A stretch of 41,687 nt of DNA from Chlamydiae bacterium RIFCSPLOWO2_12_FULL_45_20 (GTDB taxonomy: Bacteria; Chlamydiota; Chlamydiia; Chlamydiales; SM23-39). This document shows, one piece after another, positions 15,371 to 23,623 of this stretch; within the stretch, counting starts at the first letter, position 1, and every line of letters begins with the position of its first letter. A model generated the notes under the pieces. It did not search any database, was not told where the DNA came from, and worked only from the letters and a program-made list of their open reading frames with translations. The stretch covers positions 1-41,687 of the forward strand of contig MGMD01000025.1 in assembly GCA_001796285.1 (NCBI GenBank), in the 5' to 3' direction. Made by a program: the position numbers and the translations under genes.

Positions 15371-16582
15371 ATGCACGAAAAAAAGAGCAGCTTCCTCGCT
15401 GCTCTCTTCATTAGTTTTTTAGATAATTTTGGCTATAGCATTGTTTTTATCCTGTTTGCACCTGTGGTTCTCAACCCAGACTATGGTTTTTTCTCCCAAG
15501 AAACTTCTCTAGGCACTAAAAACATATACTTAGGGATTCTTGTGGGGATTTTTCCCTTAGCCCTTTTTTTTGGCGCTCCTTTTTGGGGGGATGTAGGGGA
15601 TTTTTGGGGACGAAGACGGGCCCTTCTCTGGACGATTTTAGGTACGGTATTCGGTCACGTTATGACAGCGTTGGCGATGGTAGTCAAAAGTTTCGCCTTT
15701 CTACTGATCGCAAGGGCCGTTGCCGGATTGTTTGCAGGCAATGTCAGCATTGCCTTGGCAACTATTTCTGATATTAGCAAAGAGCCCAAGCTGAAGGCGC
15801 GAAATTTTGGCCTCTTGACGGTGGCTCTCGGTTCCGGCTGGATTTTGGCCATGCTTCTCGGCGGGTATCTCTCCGATCCTACGATTAGCTCCTACTTTAG
15901 CCCAGAACTTCCCTTTTATGTGGTTGCAGCACTCACCTTTGTAGGCTTTTTAGTGGTGAAGTACTTTTTCATAGAGACGCATAAAAACTATCCAACCGTT
16001 TCTTTCGATGTACTCAAATCGTTTCATGAAATTAAAGAAGCTTTAAAAATCAAGGAAATGCGCCCGATTCTTTATGTCCTTTTCTTCTGGAGCATGGGAT
16101 GGTTTTATGACTTTCAATGGTTTACTCCGATTAGCTTAGAAAGTTACCATGTGACGCAAGAGAAAATCTCTTCTTATCTGTTAGTTCTTGGAATCAGCTG
16201 GATTCTCGGGGGGGTGTTTTTAAATCCGTTCCTTGTCCAAAGATTCTCAAGCAGGTGTCTCTCCATTTATACTGTACTTCTCACGGCGGTTTTGATCTTC
16301 CTTTCTCTTGTAAGTAAACAATACTTCTTTTTTGGTTTTTGGTTTTGGATGTCCGCTCTTTTAGCAGCTGTTACCTTAAGCAATCTGTTTAACCTTGTGG
16401 CTCTTTCTGCTCCAAGCAGAGTACAAGGAAAGGCCATGGGATTTTCTCAGAGCTTTCAAGCCCTAGCGGGGTTCGTCGTGCCGTTTCTAGGTGGCGCTAT
16501 CGCAAACGTATCGATTAGTTGGATTTACCCCTTAAGTTTCGTTCTACTTCTTTTTTCTTTTTTTCTATTATTACGAAATTAA
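15371..16582 (+). CDS. MFS transporter, paralog of the hemN-linked one
   Basis: This 403-residue MFS protein has 12 predicted membrane segments and motif A in GDVGDFWGRRRAL (73-85). It resembles the 10764 protein over its length, for example in the LNP-x-Y and ETS pattern before motif A. The two probably arose by duplication and have since diverged, with only the four unrelated-looking genes hemN, hemG, 14575 and 15078 between them. The ATG at 15371 is chosen because it gives a normal MFS N-terminus; the open frame extends upstream into the previous gene. Its 3' end overlaps the opposing gene by 12 bases. Substrate unknown. Confidence 0.8.
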   Translation: MHEKKSSFLAALFISFLDNFGYSIVFILFAPVVLNPDYGFFSQETSLGTKNIYLGILVGIFPLALFFGAPFWGDVGDFWGRRRALLWTILGTVFGHVMTALAMVVKSFAFLLIARAVAGLFAGNVSIALATISDISKEPKLKARNFGLLTVALGSGWILAMLLGGYLSDPTISSYFSPELPFYVVAALTFVGFLVVKYFFIETHKNYPTVSFDVLKSFHEIKEALKIKEMRPILYVLFFWSMGWFYDFQWFTPISLESYHVTQEKISSYLLVLGISWILGGVFLNPFLVQRFSSRCLSIYTVLLTAVLIFLSLVSKQYFFFGFWFWMSALLAAVTLSNLFNLVALSAPSRVQGKAMGFSQSFQALAGFVVPFLGGAIANVSISWIYPLSFVLLLFSFFLLLRN

Positions 16583-17119
16583 CGGATGCGTTTGGCTTTT
16601 TAACAGATCCCCAAATGAATAGTGAAAAGCTTTTAAGTAATGGGTGTTAGGGTCCTGCTTATTTTCAATATAGACGCTATGGGTGAGGCCAAATACGAGA
16701 AAAAAGACCTTCGACGAAGTGTGTTCCCAATCGAGGATAAGTCTAGGGTCGAAAAAAAGCGCGTGTTTTGCCTCGGACGGAAAGGGGAGAATCCCGAGGG
16801 GAAACCGCTTTACTGGCATTTTGGGATCAGGAGAGAAAGCAATCACAATTTGAGCTCCTTGAATACTGATCATTTCTTTCAGCAGGCAGTTTTTGTGGGG
16901 CGGTTGTATCCAAAAACTCAAAATAAGCCTGAGTTGCTTTTTTCCAGAAAGTTCTAGCGCGAGAGGGGCTAGTTCTTTTTTGATAAAGGCAAGAAGATGC
17001 GCGTCCTCTCTCCACTGATCCCTTTTCTCTGAAAAGGGGATGTCGCTGCCGATTTCCAGTTCGATCGAGCCATTTTTTGTGTAAAAAGAGAGCTGCTGGG
17101 CGGCTAATATTTTTCTCAT
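16571..17119 (-). CDS. Conserved-looking chlamydial hypothetical downstream of dapL
   Basis: This 182-residue protein has no motif I can name. It has no signal peptide or membrane segment and contains alternating hydrophobic stretches (LRLILSFWIQPP, AQIVIAFSPDP, KVFFLVFGLTHSVYI) that suggest a beta-rich soluble domain. The ATG overlaps the dapL stop (ATGA), so it is translated with dapL. As I recall, Chlamydia also has an unknown gene after its dapL (CT390-CT391), so this may be the ortholog; an alignment is needed. Its end overlaps the convergent MFS gene by 12 bases. Confidence 0.65.
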   Translation of the reverse strand: MRKILAAQQLSFYTKNGSIELEIGSDIPFSEKRDQWREDAHLLAFIKKELAPLALELSGKKQLRLILSFWIQPPHKNCLLKEMISIQGAQIVIAFSPDPKMPVKRFPLGILPFPSEAKHALFFDPRLILDWEHTSSKVFFLVFGLTHSVYIENKQDPNTHYLKAFHYSFGDLLKSQTHPLIS

Positions 17120-18327
17120 GCTAGGGCTTTAAATCGAGAGAGGGTTTGTTCGATTGCATCCCGTTCCGCAAAGGCAGAAAATCGGATAAAGCTATCGCCA
17201 GAACAGCCAAACCCGAAGCCTGGGACTGTGACCACATGGGCGTTTTCCAAGACAAAATCAAAAAACTCCCAAGAGCGGATTTTAGGGGGTGTTTTGCACC
17301 AAAGATATGGCGAATCGAGGCCTCCATAGACAGAATAACCAATCTTCCTAAGCCCCTCTAAAAGAATTTTTGCCCGTTGGCTGTAGCTTTCGATCGTTTC
17401 TTGGAGGGCCCGTTTGCCAGTTTGGGTATAGAGGGCTTCTGCAGCCTTTTGGATAGGGTAGGATACGCCGTTAGATTTCGTGTCCAGGCGGCGCTTCCAG
17501 AGCTGGTTTAGGGACTGAATTTTGCCTGCATCACGCACCTTTAGAGCGTGCGGGATTACAGTATAAGAGCAACGAAGGCCTGTGAACCCTGCAGATTTCG
17601 AAAAGCTTCGAAACTCGACGGCCACTTCCTTAGCGCCATCAATTTCATAAATCGAGCGCGGAGCGTCAGAGGTGATAAACGCTTCATAGGCGGCATCGAA
17701 TAGAATGATCGCTTGATGTTCTCTAGCGTAGCGAACCCATTTTGTGAGATTTTCCCGCCCCATCGTCACTCCCGTCGGATTATTCGGAGAACAAAGGAAG
17801 ATGAGATCCACGTGGGCGTTCGGAACTTCGGGCTGAAATCCGTTTCCTTCTGAGCAAGGAAAATAGGTAATCCCTCCATAGCCGCCAGTCTTTAGGAGAG
17901 GTTTTGTTCTCCCCGCCATTACAGTCACATCCACATACACCGGGTAGGCAGGATCCATAATCCCTACTCGATTTTCTATTGAAAAAATTTCTTGGATGTT
18001 TGAGATATCTGTGTTAATTCCATCGGATATAAAAATTTCATCTAAAGCGATACCAGAGTAGTCGTTTTGAGCGATCGCTTGTTTCAAAAAATCATAGCCA
18101 TCAGAAGGACCGTAGCCTCGGAACGTTTGGATATCCCCCATTTCATAGGAAGCCTTGACCAGGGCCTCCACCACGTTCGGAAATAATGGATGCGTGACAT
18201 CTCCAATACCGAGGTTGAGCAGGCATGCCTGAGGGTACTTTTTTTGATGAGCACTGACTCGCTTTTCAATTTCAGAGAAAAGATAGCCGTCTCTAAGTTT
18301 TTGAAAGTGGTGGTTTAATTTTGTCAT
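17116..18327 (-). CDS. dapL: LL-diaminopimelate aminotransferase
   Basis: DapL makes LL-diaminopimelate directly from tetrahydrodipicolinate using glutamate, bypassing the succinyl or acetyl steps. It supplies meso-DAP for peptidoglycan and is the route used by chlamydiae and plants. The 403-residue PLP fold-type I protein shows GIGDVTHPLFP (40-50), GYGPSDGYDFLK (71-82), SPNNPTG (180-186) and the PLP lysine in FRSFSKSAGFTG (Lys244). GYG..SDG and the DVTxPL block mark DapL rather than AspC. The ATG at 18327 is preferred; the frame extends 15 codons to a TTG that would nearly meet the divergent rnc gene. There is no clear Shine-Dalgarno site. Confidence 0.93.
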   Translation of the reverse strand: MTKLNHHFQKLRDGYLFSEIEKRVSAHQKKYPQACLLNLGIGDVTHPLFPNVVEALVKASYEMGDIQTFRGYGPSDGYDFLKQAIAQNDYSGIALDEIFISDGINTDISNIQEIFSIENRVGIMDPAYPVYVDVTVMAGRTKPLLKTGGYGGITYFPCSEGNGFQPEVPNAHVDLIFLCSPNNPTGVTMGRENLTKWVRYAREHQAIILFDAAYEAFITSDAPRSIYEIDGAKEVAVEFRSFSKSAGFTGLRCSYTVIPHALKVRDAGKIQSLNQLWKRRLDTKSNGVSYPIQKAAEALYTQTGKRALQETIESYSQRAKILLEGLRKIGYSVYGGLDSPYLWCKTPPKIRSWEFFDFVLENAHVVTVPGFGFGCSGDSFIRFSAFAERDAIEQTLSRFKALA

Positions 18328-18384
18328 GGCCGGTAGAATAAACTGCTTGTCCTTAATACTCAAGTGAAACAAAATGTAGTGAGT

Positions 18385-19092
18385 ATGAGTTCTCTAAGGA
18401 ATTTACGAGAAAATCTCCCGTATATTGAAGATAAGATTGGGTACTCGTTTGAGAGGAAGGATCTTCTGGTTCTGGCTTTTGTTCATCGTTCGTTTATCAA
18501 TGAATTTCGAGGCGGGCGATTAGAGCACAATGAGCGGCTGGAATTTTTGGGGGATTCTGTATTGGGGCTAGCAGTCGCCGATTTTTTGTATCATCGATTG
18601 CCCGATTATCCAGAGGGGCAGCTTTCCCAGATTCGCTCTCGGCTTGTTGACACGGGCGCCTGTTCGCAGTATCTATTGAAGCTGCAGTTAGCAGAGTATA
18701 TTTTGCTTGGAAGAGGCGAGGCGATGAGCGAGGGAAGAGCTAAGCAGTCGATTCTCGCAGATGTGTTTGAGGCGCTCTTGGGAGCCATTTATGTAGATGG
18801 GCATATGAATCGAGCAAGGTCTTTTCTTCTCATGCACTTTGAAAGAGATTTTGAGTCGGCGATTGGGACGCCTTCGAGAAACTATAAAGCGGAGCTTCAG
18901 GATTATAGCCAGAAACAATTTCAAAAACCGCCGATTTACAAAGTGATGGATGAGGTAGGGCCTGATCATGCGAAAGTATTTCATGTTATGGTCTATGTGA
19001 ACGAGCAAGAGGCTGGGCTGGGGATTGGAAGTTCGAAAAAAGAGGCAGAGCAACAAGCGGCTTTTGTCGCGCTTGTAAAGGCGGGGTTATGA
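18385..19092 (+). CDS. rnc: Ribonuclease III
   Basis: RNase III cuts double-stranded RNA, chiefly rRNA precursors. The signature HNERLEFLGDSVLGLAVADFL is present, with the catalytic acidic residues, and the second conserved acidic site follows in SILADVFEALLGAIYVDG. A C-terminal double-stranded RNA-binding domain occupies about the last 70 residues (NYKAELQDYSQ to AAFVALVKAGL). The ATG at 18385 gives 235 residues; an in-frame GTG at 18364 would add seven, and neither has a clear ribosome site. The stop overlaps radA in ATGA. It heads the run rnc-radA-hemC-hemD, an order I recall (to hemC) from Chlamydia. Confidence 0.95.
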   Translation: MSSLRNLRENLPYIEDKIGYSFERKDLLVLAFVHRSFINEFRGGRLEHNERLEFLGDSVLGLAVADFLYHRLPDYPEGQLSQIRSRLVDTGACSQYLLKLQLAEYILLGRGEAMSEGRAKQSILADVFEALLGAIYVDGHMNRARSFLLMHFERDFESAIGTPSRNYKAELQDYSQKQFQKPPIYKVMDEVGPDHAKVFHVMVYVNEQEAGLGIGSSKKEAEQQAAFVALVKAGL

Positions 19093-20438
19093 AAGTGTCA
19101 TGGGCTTGTCAGGAGTGCGGGCATACGCAGTCCCGTTGGACAGGAAGCTGTCCTATTTGCAACAAATGGAATACCCTTCTTGAGGAAAAAATCGTCAAAG
19201 AAGATAGGCGCTTTGAGTCGAAGCTGCACCAAGCAGCCAAAGCCATTCCCATCTCTGATGTAAATGCCAACGAATACAAAAGAGTAACGACTCAGATGGG
19301 CGAATTAGATCGGCTCATGGGAGGGGGACTTGTCGAGGGTTCTTTGACCTTAGTAGGAGGGGAGCCTGGTGTTGGCAAATCAACCCTTATGCTGCAGATT
19401 GCCAGTACCCTAGCATCACAAGGTTTGTTAGTGTTGTATATTTGCGGCGAAGAGTCTGCGGAGCAGACATCTTTAAGGGCTAAAAGGCTCGGCATTAATC
19501 ACCAAAATCTCTACCTTCTTTCAGAGACCAATTTCACTGCAATCAAAACACAAATCGATGCCTTAAACCCTGATATTGCGATTGTGGATTCTATCCAGAT
19601 TCTTTATAAAGCTGAATTGCAATCTGCGCCAGGCTCGGTTGTTCAGGTCAGGGAAATTGCAACTGAATTTATGCACCTTTCTAAGGGGCAGGGGATCACA
19701 ACCTTTTTAGTGGGGCATGTCACAAAATCGGGAGAGCTTGCCGGCCCGCGTATCCTCGAACATCTTGTGGACACGGTGCTTGAGTTTGAAGGGGACAAGC
19801 AGCATGGATTTAGACTTCTTCGCTCGGTTAAAAATCGCTTTGGCTCAACAGATGAGATCGCCATTTTTCAAATGAAGGAAAATGGGCTTGATGAAGTTCC
19901 CAACCCATCCCAAGCTTTTTTAGAAGAGCGAATGAAAGAAATCGCAGGTTCTGCCATCGTTCCTGGATTAGAGGGCGCAAGATCCTTTCTTTTAGAAATC
20001 CAAGCGCTTGTTACCTCAACAGCGTTTCCCAATCCATCGAGGCGCTGCGCAGGACTCGATGCGAACCGGCTGGGACTTCTTTTAGCGGTGCTTGATAAGC
20101 GTTGTGGTTACCGTTTACACCAATGCGATGTGTTTGTCGCTCTTGCTGGTGGCTTAAAAATTGTCGAACCGGCGATCGATTTAGGGATTTTGCTCGCCGT
20201 TGCTTCTTCTTTTATGAATCGGGCGATTCCATCAGACTGTATTGTCTTGGGAGAAGTGGGTCTTGGTGGAGAAGTTCGAGGAGTCAGCCGCGTGGAAACG
20301 CGTCTTAAGGAGGCGGTTCATATGGGTTTTAAAAAATGTATTCTTCCCAAAAAAAATCTCAAGGGATTGTCGAATAAAAAGATGGAGCTTGTAGGGGTGG
20401 AGCTTGTAGATGAAGCCATTCGACACTTATTGTCATGA
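19089..20438 (+). CDS. radA: DNA repair/recombination protein RadA (Sms)
   Basis: RadA is a DnaB-like helicase-type ATPase that promotes branch migration during recombination. The 449-residue protein has an N-terminal zinc finger (Cys7, Cys10, Cys21, Cys24), a Walker A GGEPGVGKST (90-99), the RadA-specific KNRFG (248-252) and a C-terminal Lon-protease-like domain (FVALAGGLKI, GEVGLGGEVRGV). It is full length. It overlaps rnc upstream and hemC downstream by 4 bases each (ATGA), so all are probably translated from one message. Confidence 0.96.
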   Translation: MKVSWACQECGHTQSRWTGSCPICNKWNTLLEEKIVKEDRRFESKLHQAAKAIPISDVNANEYKRVTTQMGELDRLMGGGLVEGSLTLVGGEPGVGKSTLMLQIASTLASQGLLVLYICGEESAEQTSLRAKRLGINHQNLYLLSETNFTAIKTQIDALNPDIAIVDSIQILYKAELQSAPGSVVQVREIATEFMHLSKGQGITTFLVGHVTKSGELAGPRILEHLVDTVLEFEGDKQHGFRLLRSVKNRFGSTDEIAIFQMKENGLDEVPNPSQAFLEERMKEIAGSAIVPGLEGARSFLLEIQALVTSTAFPNPSRRCAGLDANRLGLLLAVLDKRCGYRLHQCDVFVALAGGLKIVEPAIDLGILLAVASSFMNRAIPSDCIVLGEVGLGGEVRGVSRVETRLKEAVHMGFKKCILPKKNLKGLSNKKMELVGVELVDEAIRHLLS

Positions 20439-21079
20439 GAAAGTTGGTGTTTGGTGCGAGAAGCTCGATTTTGTCAAGGGCGCAAGTAGACGAGATTAAG
20501 CGAGAATTGCAATGTGATTTTGAGGTCGTGTGGGTCGAGACTACAGGTGATTTAGACCAAAAGACATCGCTAAGAGATTTGAGGAAAACAGACTTTTTTA
20601 CTCGAGAGCTCGATACGATGGTCCTCAATGGAATCCTAGATGCTGCAGTGCACTCTGCAAAGGATTTGCCCGAGCCCATTCCGCGAGGGCTTCGGCTTGC
20701 TTACCTTAGCCAAGGGTTAGATCCCCGGGATAGTTTAGTGATCAAGAAGGAACCAGTGCGTATCGTTGCCACTTCTAGTGAAAGAAGAGAGGTGGCTGTC
20801 AAAGCCCTCTACCCGCATTGTTCTTTTGTGGATCTAAGGGGAACAATCGAGGAGAGGTTGGCGAAGGATGTAGATGGGGTGGTCATTGCAGAGGCGGCGC
20901 TCATTCGATTAAAACTTACGCATTTAACACGGGTTCTCCTTTCTGGAAAAACCTGTCCCATGCAAGGTAAACTCGCCCTTTTATGCAAAGAGAATGAAGA
21001 CATTATATTTAGGCTTACGCCCACCAAAAGGGGTGTTCCATTATCCAGTCATTCGAACGGAAAAGACGGCAAGCATTGA
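20435..21079 (+). CDS. hemC: Porphobilinogen deaminase lacking the C-terminal domain
   Basis: HemC joins four porphobilinogen units into hydroxymethylbilane. Domains 1 and 2 are recognisable: GARSSILSRAQVDEI at the start, HSAKDLPEPIP (73-83) with the catalytic Asp77, and VVIAEAALIRLKL near 149. The protein is only 214 residues against about 310 in most bacteria, and what is missing is domain 3. That domain carries the Cys (Cys242 in E. coli, in a GGCQVPIG motif) that holds the dipyrromethane cofactor. The residues after about 186 overlap the start of hemD in another frame and do not look like HemC. Chlamydial HemC is short in general, as far as I recall, so this may be lineage-wide rather than a local mutation. 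Activity without the usual cofactor site is an open question. Confidence 0.87.
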   Translation: MRKLVFGARSSILSRAQVDEIKRELQCDFEVVWVETTGDLDQKTSLRDLRKTDFFTRELDTMVLNGILDAAVHSAKDLPEPIPRGLRLAYLSQGLDPRDSLVIKKEPVRIVATSSERREVAVKALYPHCSFVDLRGTIEERLAKDVDGVVIAEAALIRLKLTHLTRVLLSGKTCPMQGKLALLCKENEDIIFRLTPTKRGVPLSSHSNGKDGKH

Positions 21080-21578
21080 GCCAGTATTACAACGCTGGCA
21101 AGAGTTTACCCACATCATTTTCACTTCTCGGACGGCTGTGGAATATTGGCCAGGGCCTTGGGATAAGGAACTCATTGCCATTGGCTCTCAAACGGCAAAA
21201 GTTCTGCCTCAACAAGCTCTGATTGCTAGAGAGGCAACGCAAGAAGGGGTGGCCCAGCTCCTGCAAAGGATCGATGGAACCTTCTTGTATCTGCGATCAG
21301 CACGAGCGCGCCCCTTTTTGGTGGAGTTTATGAAGGGGCGCGGCATCCCTTATTTTGCTTTCGATCTTTACAAGACGAAGTTTCAGAAGCCTGAACCCGT
21401 ACCCAATCTAGAGGATTTTTCTGAAGTTGTCTTCACCAGTCCTTCTACTGTCGAGGGGTTTTTGAGAATTTATGGGGAGCTTCCCAAAGGCAAAAAGCTG
21501 ATCGCAATCGGGCCAGTTACGGAGGCTCAAATTCAATTATTTATGCGAAATGAGTCGAAGAATATGGAGCAACATTGA
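20994..21578 (+). CDS. hemD: Uroporphyrinogen-III synthase-like protein
   Basis: HemD closes hydroxymethylbilane into uroporphyrinogen III. This 194-residue protein shows the two-domain pattern: an opening strand LYLGLRPP like the usual N-terminus, THIIFTSRTAVEYW, LIAIGSQTAKVL, DLYKTKF, and the mirrored EVVFTSPSTVEGF and LIAIGPVTEAQI. The length is short for the family (about 240-260). Its position straight after hemC supports the call. The ATG at 20994 puts 86 bases inside hemC in a different frame; later starts would remove the conserved first strand. The 3' end overlaps the opposing membrane-protein gene by 42 bases. Confidence 0.8.
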   Translation: MKTLYLGLRPPKGVFHYPVIRTEKTASIEPVLQRWQEFTHIIFTSRTAVEYWPGPWDKELIAIGSQTAKVLPQQALIAREATQEGVAQLLQRIDGTFLYLRSARARPFLVEFMKGRGIPYFAFDLYKTKFQKPEPVPNLEDFSEVVFTSPSTVEGFLRIYGELPKGKKLIAIGPVTEAQIQLFMRNESKNMEQH

Positions 21579-22793
21579 GTTTAAAGGAAACATTATAGAA
21601 GAGCGTTTTCGAGCGCTGACCAAACCCACCCAATCCTTAGCGATCGCTAAGCCGAAGAGGGTGTAGAATACAGGACGCACGATTTTACGAAGAGCATCTT
21701 CCTCGCCTAGAGCCTTTTGACCCACGATTGTAAACGTATGTTGGATAGCAAGACACAGTACAGAAGGATTGAACAAGCTAGGAGTGATCCAGTAATTGGG
21801 CATGATGTGTTGCAAAACACCCGCTTGTTGACTTGGAAGCCACCTGGTATCTGGAAGCATCCATAAATACCCAAAGAGAAATCCACCTAAAGTTGCACTC
21901 AAATCCTGATTGACATCGTTCTCTTTCGATGCCGCAAGCTTTAGACAGGTGAATATAGTGGCTGCAGATGGTGGAAAGAGCGCTAGAAAAGCCCGCCAAA
22001 TTTTCCATCGGCCTGTATCTAAATAGTCGGTTTCCTGAAATTGAGGGACACGAGGGAGCTGTATACCTCCCATTTCTGCTTGTAATGCCTGATTTGAATA
22101 CCCATCACACAGGCCGAGACAAGCGGAGCTAACAGCTGAGACTGTGGCGTTTGTAGCGAGCGCAAAGGGAAATGTTGCCATAAAACCGAAATGACTGAGT
22201 CCACGCATGGACTTCCACAAAAGAGAAAAACGTTCCGGTGTAAACAGTGCATGGCATCGGGCGGCCAAAGGAGCCAGATAGGAGCCTGTTACTTGACACA
22301 ACCAATAGTTTGCTAGAAAACCAGCTAATGGACGTAAAGCCGTGTCTTCGGGATTTGCGGCCTTGAAAAAAGAGGACAAGAGAATCGACAAGGATAAGGC
22401 CAACTTCATGCGCGAGACGTGCACTTTTTGTGAAAAGCTCACTGTGTGAAAACAAGGTGGTTCGTTAGGCTGGCTCCGCGGAACGCTTCCCTCTTTCCAC
22501 AAAACTTTGAGATAATAGGCGACGAGTGTTCCCAAAGAAAAATCTGCAAGGATGGCAGGGATGCCTTGCTGTGTATCCCTTGGGACAAAATGGGGCCCAT
22601 AGGTTAAAAAGGTCAGTAGAGGAAGAGCTACGCGCAAAATCTTATCGTTCATGTCGTTCATGGGAGATAAAGCCCCCAGGTAGACACCTAGCGAGAGCGG
22701 TAGAAAACGAGGCGCTGGTATCGATTGCACGATAGCAGCGGTGGTTTGCCCTGCAAACGTTCCTAGTGTTCGGACGGCCTGTAAGATATTCAT
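21537..22793 (-). CDS. Polytopic membrane protein of unknown function
   Basis: I do not recognise this 418-residue protein. It has roughly eight to ten hydrophobic segments, for example FLPLSLGVYLGAL, VALPLLTFLTYGPHFV, ADFSLGTLVAYYLKVL, LALSLSILLSS, ATLGGFLFGYLWML and FYTLFGLAIAKDWVGLV. There is no MFS, ABC or nucleotide-transporter signature. The ATG at 22793 has AAGGA ahead of it and a recognisable promoter upstream. It stands alone on this strand between hemD and sodA, and its end overlaps hemD. It is probably an inner-membrane protein peculiar to chlamydiae. Confidence 0.65.
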   Translation of the reverse strand: MNILQAVRTLGTFAGQTTAAIVQSIPAPRFLPLSLGVYLGALSPMNDMNDKILRVALPLLTFLTYGPHFVPRDTQQGIPAILADFSLGTLVAYYLKVLWKEGSVPRSQPNEPPCFHTVSFSQKVHVSRMKLALSLSILLSSFFKAANPEDTALRPLAGFLANYWLCQVTGSYLAPLAARCHALFTPERFSLLWKSMRGLSHFGFMATFPFALATNATVSAVSSACLGLCDGYSNQALQAEMGGIQLPRVPQFQETDYLDTGRWKIWRAFLALFPPSAATIFTCLKLAASKENDVNQDLSATLGGFLFGYLWMLPDTRWLPSQQAGVLQHIMPNYWITPSLFNPSVLCLAIQHTFTIVGQKALGEEDALRKIVRPVFYTLFGLAIAKDWVGLVSARKRSSIMFPLNSMLLHILRLISHK

Positions 22794-22822
22794 TCACCAG
22801 GTCCTTATTTTTTTCGCACGGA

Positions 22823-22850
22823 ATGCTACCATCTTCGTTCTTTAAGTCAA
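22823..22850 (-). promoter_or_regulatory. Promoter for the polytopic membrane protein gene
   Basis: Read on the minus strand, TTGACT (22850-22845) is followed after 16 bases by TAGCAT (22828-22823), giving five and four matches to the sigma-70 consensus. The implied start site is about 20-25 bases before the ATG at 22793. Confidence 0.45.
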
Positions 22851-22878
22851 TGGTTTTTTGTGGATTGATGACGAGACA

Positions 22879-22907
22879 TGGACAAAGGTCAGGGAAAATG
22901 CTACACT
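22879..22907 (+). promoter_or_regulatory. sodA promoter
   Basis: TGGACA (22879-22884) and TACACT (22902-22907) are 17 bases apart, and a TG one base before the -10 box makes an extended -10. The leader would be about 30 bases and ends in an AGGAG ribosome site before the ATG at 22943. Confidence 0.55.
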
Positions 22908-22942
22908 GCCTGCTAACTTTTGAAGCATAGGAGCAGTGTTTT

Positions 22943-23554
22943 ATGGCGCAACAAATCAATTATCAACTTCCTGATCTTCCTTACGATTTTCAGGCGCTAG
23001 AACCAGTCATTAGCGCAGAAATCATGGAACTTCATTATTCAAAACACCACAAAGCATATGTAACCAATCTCAATACAGCGCTCGAAAAATATCATGAAGC
23101 GGAGTCGAAACAGGATGTCGCTCAAATGATCGCCCTCCAAAGCGCTATCAAATTTAATGGGGGTGGCCATATCAATCACAGCATTTTCTGGACGATTTTA
23201 ACGTCTCCAGGAAAAGGGGGCGCTCCCGGTGGAGAGCTTGCGAAAATGATCAATCGGGATTTTGGGTCCTTCACCCATTTTCAAGAAATATTGAATACAT
23301 CCACTGTAGGCATCCAAGGATCGGGCTGGGGATGGCTCGGCTATTGCAAAATCGAGGGCAAACTCCGTATCGCCCTGTGCCCCAATCAAGACCCCCTAAG
23401 CGCCCAAGGTCTTATCCCCTTACTGGGAATAGATGTGTGGGAGCATGCTTATTACCTTCAGTATAAGAATGTTAGGGCGGATTATGTCAAGGCAATATGG
23501 AATATTTTTAATTGGAAAGCGATTGAAGAGCGTTTGCCTAAGGCCAAATCTTGA
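22943..23554 (+). CDS. sodA: Superoxide dismutase, Fe/Mn family
   Basis: This 203-residue cytosolic enzyme dismutates superoxide. The four metal ligands are visible: His31 (ELHYSKHH), His79 (INHSIFW), and Asp164 and His168 (DVWEHAYY). GSGWGWL at about 126-132 is the usual second-sphere region. The gly-rich GGGHINHS context leans toward manganese or cambialistic use, and Chlamydia names its version sodM; metal choice cannot be settled by eye. The sodA-accD-dut-ptsN-ptsN order matches Chlamydia as I recall it. A good promoter and an AGGAG ribosome site lie upstream. Confidence 0.95.
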   Translation: MAQQINYQLPDLPYDFQALEPVISAEIMELHYSKHHKAYVTNLNTALEKYHEAESKQDVAQMIALQSAIKFNGGGHINHSIFWTILTSPGKGGAPGGELAKMINRDFGSFTHFQEILNTSTVGIQGSGWGWLGYCKIEGKLRIALCPNQDPLSAQGLIPLLGIDVWEHAYYLQYKNVRADYVKAIWNIFNWKAIEERLPKAKS

Positions 23555-23570
23555 TTTTTTACTGAGGGGC

Positions 23571-23599
23571 TTGATCAATTGCTGGGTTTTACCTATTAT
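23571..23599 (+). promoter_or_regulatory. accD promoter
   Basis: TTGATC (23571-23576) and TATTAT (23594-23599) are separated by 17 bases, matching the consensus at four and five positions. It would drive the accD-dut-ptsN-ptsN run, with a leader of about 18 bases. Confidence 0.5.
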
Positions 23600-23623
23600 G
23601 GTGCGACTTAATTAGGGTACGTA

